Origin: Bifidobacteriaceae bacterium
GTDB lineage: Bacteria; Actinomycetota; Actinomycetes; Actinomycetales; WQXJ01
Length of the DNA stretch: 5,716 nt
Reading direction: 5' to 3'
Assembly: GCA_031278075.1 (NCBI GenBank)
Contig: JAITLE010000136.1
Coordinates: 1 to 5,716, forward strand
Shown here: positions 4,320 through 5,716 of the stretch, piece after piece
How the letters are laid out: every line of letters starts with the position of its first letter
Position numbering within the stretch: position 1 is the first letter of the stretch
Program-made: the position numbers and the translations under genes
Notes under the pieces: model-generated
What the model was told of the DNA's origin: nothing
What the model saw: only the letters and a program-made list of their open reading frames with translations
The model's database searches: none

Positions 4320-5295
4320 TCGCCGCCCCGGAAGCCGCCTTCGGGTTGTCCTTCAAACGCACGGGCACAACCATGACAGGGCAGCGCGCATGATGCAAGA
4401 CGGCCTGAGAGGTGGATCCCAGCAGCAGTCCCGAGAACCCGCCCCGGCCGCGGCTGCCGACCACCACGAGATCGACAGAAGAAGAGAACTCGACAAGGAG
4501 GGACGATGCCGTGCCGTCCAGCGCGTGGTGCCGCACCTTGAAACTGTCCGGCAGGACACGCCCTTCGAGTTCCGCGGCGATGATCCGGCCGACCTCGGCG
4601 TCGAGCTCGGCCAAGACCGCCGAATGGTCCACTTGGCCAGGCGCCCAGGCCAGGAGGCTGGTGCCGACGGCGATGGGCATCGACGAGAACGCGATAAGCT
4701 CGGCCCCCCAGTCCACCGCTGCGTCGACGGCGTGTTTGAGAGCGAGCCGCGAAGCCTCCGATCCGTCCACGCCCACGACGATCTTGCGCACTGGACTCGC
4801 CGGCGTCTGGTCTCCGGCTGAGGCGCCGGTCTCCGGCACATCGCCATTGGGCAGCTTCCAGCGGGATGGCACCACGACTGCGGGGCAGTGAGCGTGAACC
4901 GGGAGCGCTGTGCTGACCGTCCCGAGGAGCCGTTCAGCGATTCCGCCTTTGCCGCGGGTCCCGACCACGACCAGGCTGGCGTCTCTTGAGCGGGCGACCA
5001 GGACCCCGGCGGCGTCGCCGACCTCAGTGGCGCCAGCCACGTCGTCATGCACTTCCTTCGCCGTTTCGACCGCTGAGCGAACCACCGCGCGGGCGCCCTC
5101 TTCCAAGGCGCTCCCGCCTGCCTCAAGATGCGCGGCGTCGCCTGATGTCACGCCGAGGCGTGGCGCCGTGTAAGCGCAAAGCACCTGGAGCGGCGCCCTC
5201 CTGCGGCGGGCCGCGTGCGCGGCCCACTGCAACGCGTTGAGCGACGGCTCAGAACCATCGACACCTACCAAGACAGCCGCGCTACCAGGCTTCAC
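4306..5295 (-). CDS. Universal stress protein with two tandem USP domains
   Basis: A 329-residue cytoplasmic protein with two complete UspA domains. Domain 1 covers about residues 6-143 and domain 2 about 169-312. Each begins with the VGVDGSE strand-loop (10-16 and 175-181) and ends with the ATP-binding pattern G-2x-G-9x-G(S/T): GTRGKGGIAERLLGT (112-126) and GSRGRGGFSGLLLGS (280-294). Both domains are therefore predicted to bind ATP, as in many actinobacterial tandem USPs linked to hypoxia, stationary phase or dormancy. The tail (KDNPKAASGAASGSA) is low complexity. The frame is open to GTG 5331, but GTG 5295 is chosen because AAAGGAG (5310-5304) lies 8 nt upstream. It is the first gene of a leftward unit with yggS. 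No DosR-type box is evident in its leader. Confidence 0.95.
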   Translation of the reverse strand: MKPGSAAVLVGVDGSEPSLNALQWAAHAARRRRAPLQVLCAYTAPRLGVTSGDAAHLEAGGSALEEGARAVVRSAVETAKEVHDDVAGATEVGDAAGVLVARSRDASLVVVGTRGKGGIAERLLGTVSTALPVHAHCPAVVVPSRWKLPNGDVPETGASAGDQTPASPVRKIVVGVDGSEASRLALKHAVDAAVDWGAELIAFSSMPIAVGTSLLAWAPGQVDHSAVLAELDAEVGRIIAAELEGRVLPDSFKVRHHALDGTASSLLVEFSSSVDLVVVGSRGRGGFSGLLLGSTSQAVLHHARCPVMVVPVRLKDNPKAASGAASGSA

Positions 5296-5303
5296 GTCCC
5301 CCG

Positions 5304-5310
5304 CTCCTTT
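5304..5310 (-). promoter_or_regulatory. Ribosome binding site that fixes the usp start
   Basis: Minus-strand AAAGGAG, 8 nt before GTG 5295. It is one of the two best Shine-Dalgarno matches in the window and selects this GTG over the upstream in-frame GTG codons at 5331 and 5319. Confidence 0.8.
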
Positions 5311-5660
5311 GCTCTCGACGCCCGGGCCCACGCCGAAAGCTCTACCAACGCTTTGCCAGGCCGTGGGCCGTTGATAGACGACAGCCTACACGAGCGTTAC
5401 TGTCGCACTGGTGTCCACGCGGGCTGCCGCTGCGCTCGCCACCGTCCGCCCTGCGCTCCGTCCCTGGATGGTCACGCCTTTGCGCCACCCCAGCGCGCCC
5501 GGGGGGCCCATGCTCGGCGGGTGGCCCAGCGGGCGGAGGTCTCGTCGCTCCGGCGCTCCCGCCGGACCTCATCCCGGATCTCAAGCTCCAACTCCATGTT
5601 CGCGCCATCGCGGCCAGCCCGCGGGGCCTTCATGGCAGTCCGGGGCGGCCCTCTCGCGGT
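5311..5660. other. Upstream region of usp, no supported gene
   Basis: About 350 bp between the usp ribosome binding site and the terminator at the right edge. On the minus strand TAGGCT (5387-5382), the same hexamer seen before the tRNA, could be a -10 with an ~80-nt usp leader, but no -35 matches. Open frames here give arginine- and glycine-rich translations resembling no family. The only one with a slightly protein-like segment is listed separately (5472-5633). Confidence 0.5.
5472..5633 (-). CDS. Possible small hypothetical protein (53 aa), doubtful
   Basis: A leftward frame that could start at ATG 5633 (53 residues) or ATG 5597 (41 residues) and ends at TGA 5472. It includes an acidic then basic helix-like stretch (MELELEIRDEVRRERRSDE) and has high G/C at third positions. 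Neither start has a Shine-Dalgarno sequence and I recognise no family. It lies between the right-edge terminator and usp on the same strand. It is probably a chance frame in GC-rich DNA. Confidence 0.15.
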   Translation of the reverse strand: MKAPRAGRDGANMELELEIRDEVRRERRSDETSARWATRRAWAPRARWGGAKA

Positions 5661-5714
5661 CACAAAAAGACTCCGGCCCGGGTGGGTTTTCCTTGCGGTC
5701 GCCCACCCGGGCCG
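5661..5714 (-). terminator. Strong intrinsic terminator for a leftward unit entering from the right
   Basis: A perfect 13-bp GC-rich stem, CGGCCCGGGTGGG (5674-5686) with CCCACCCGGGCCG (5702-5714), and a 15-nt loop. Read on the minus strand the stem is followed by GAGTCTTTTTG, i.e. a run of five T (positions 5669-5665). This is the textbook form and direction for ending a leftward transcript whose gene lies beyond position 5716. It should also insulate usp from that upstream unit. Confidence 0.88.
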
Positions 5715-5716
5715 TA

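Noticed and set aside
3829..4821. Rightward open frame (330 codons) across yggS and usp
   Set aside because: It is antisense to two well-supported genes and its translation is low-complexity. It is open only because stop codons are rare in GC-rich DNA.

Overview
The window looks like chromosomal DNA of a high-G+C actinobacterium. The base composition is very GC-rich, third codon positions are strongly G/C, GTG and TTG starts appear with good ribosome binding sites, the tRNA gene does not encode its CCA end, and the protein families suit that group. The genus cannot be fixed from this sequence. It is mostly a housekeeping and accessory mixture, with no prophage, transposase, CRISPR array or toxin gene.

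Left edge (1-445): no convincing gene. Positions 1 to about 309 hold two tandem copies of a 158-bp non-coding repeat. Each copy carries a near-perfect hairpin built on the same 10-bp arm. The repeat may continue off the left edge.

446-2129: a leftward gene for a stand-alone OmpR/PhoB-type winged-helix regulator and a rightward gene for a YgjP-type (DUF45) metallopeptidase diverge from a control region that contains a 26-bp palindrome and further palindromes and repeats. 2202-2274: a tRNA-Arg(CCT) gene with its own promoter-like hexamers and a hairpin downstream.

2500-3676: a leftward gene for a small 'putative immunity protein' (Imm-5-like) starts at a TTG with a good ribosome binding site. 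It is divergent from a rightward MmcQ/YjbR-family gene, whose 3' end overlaps the end of the next unit.

3612-5295: a leftward two-gene unit, a tandem-domain universal stress protein followed by a YggS-type PLP-binding protein. The two genes overlap by 14 bp, so they are probably translationally coupled. Right edge (5296-5716): the USP leader, about 300 bp without a supported gene, and a strong intrinsic terminator for a leftward transcript that begins outside the window.

The most interesting items are the tandem hairpin repeat, the palindrome in front of the orphan winged-helix regulator, and the coupling of usp to yggS away from the usual cell-division cluster. I do not see a complete, clearly new multigene system.
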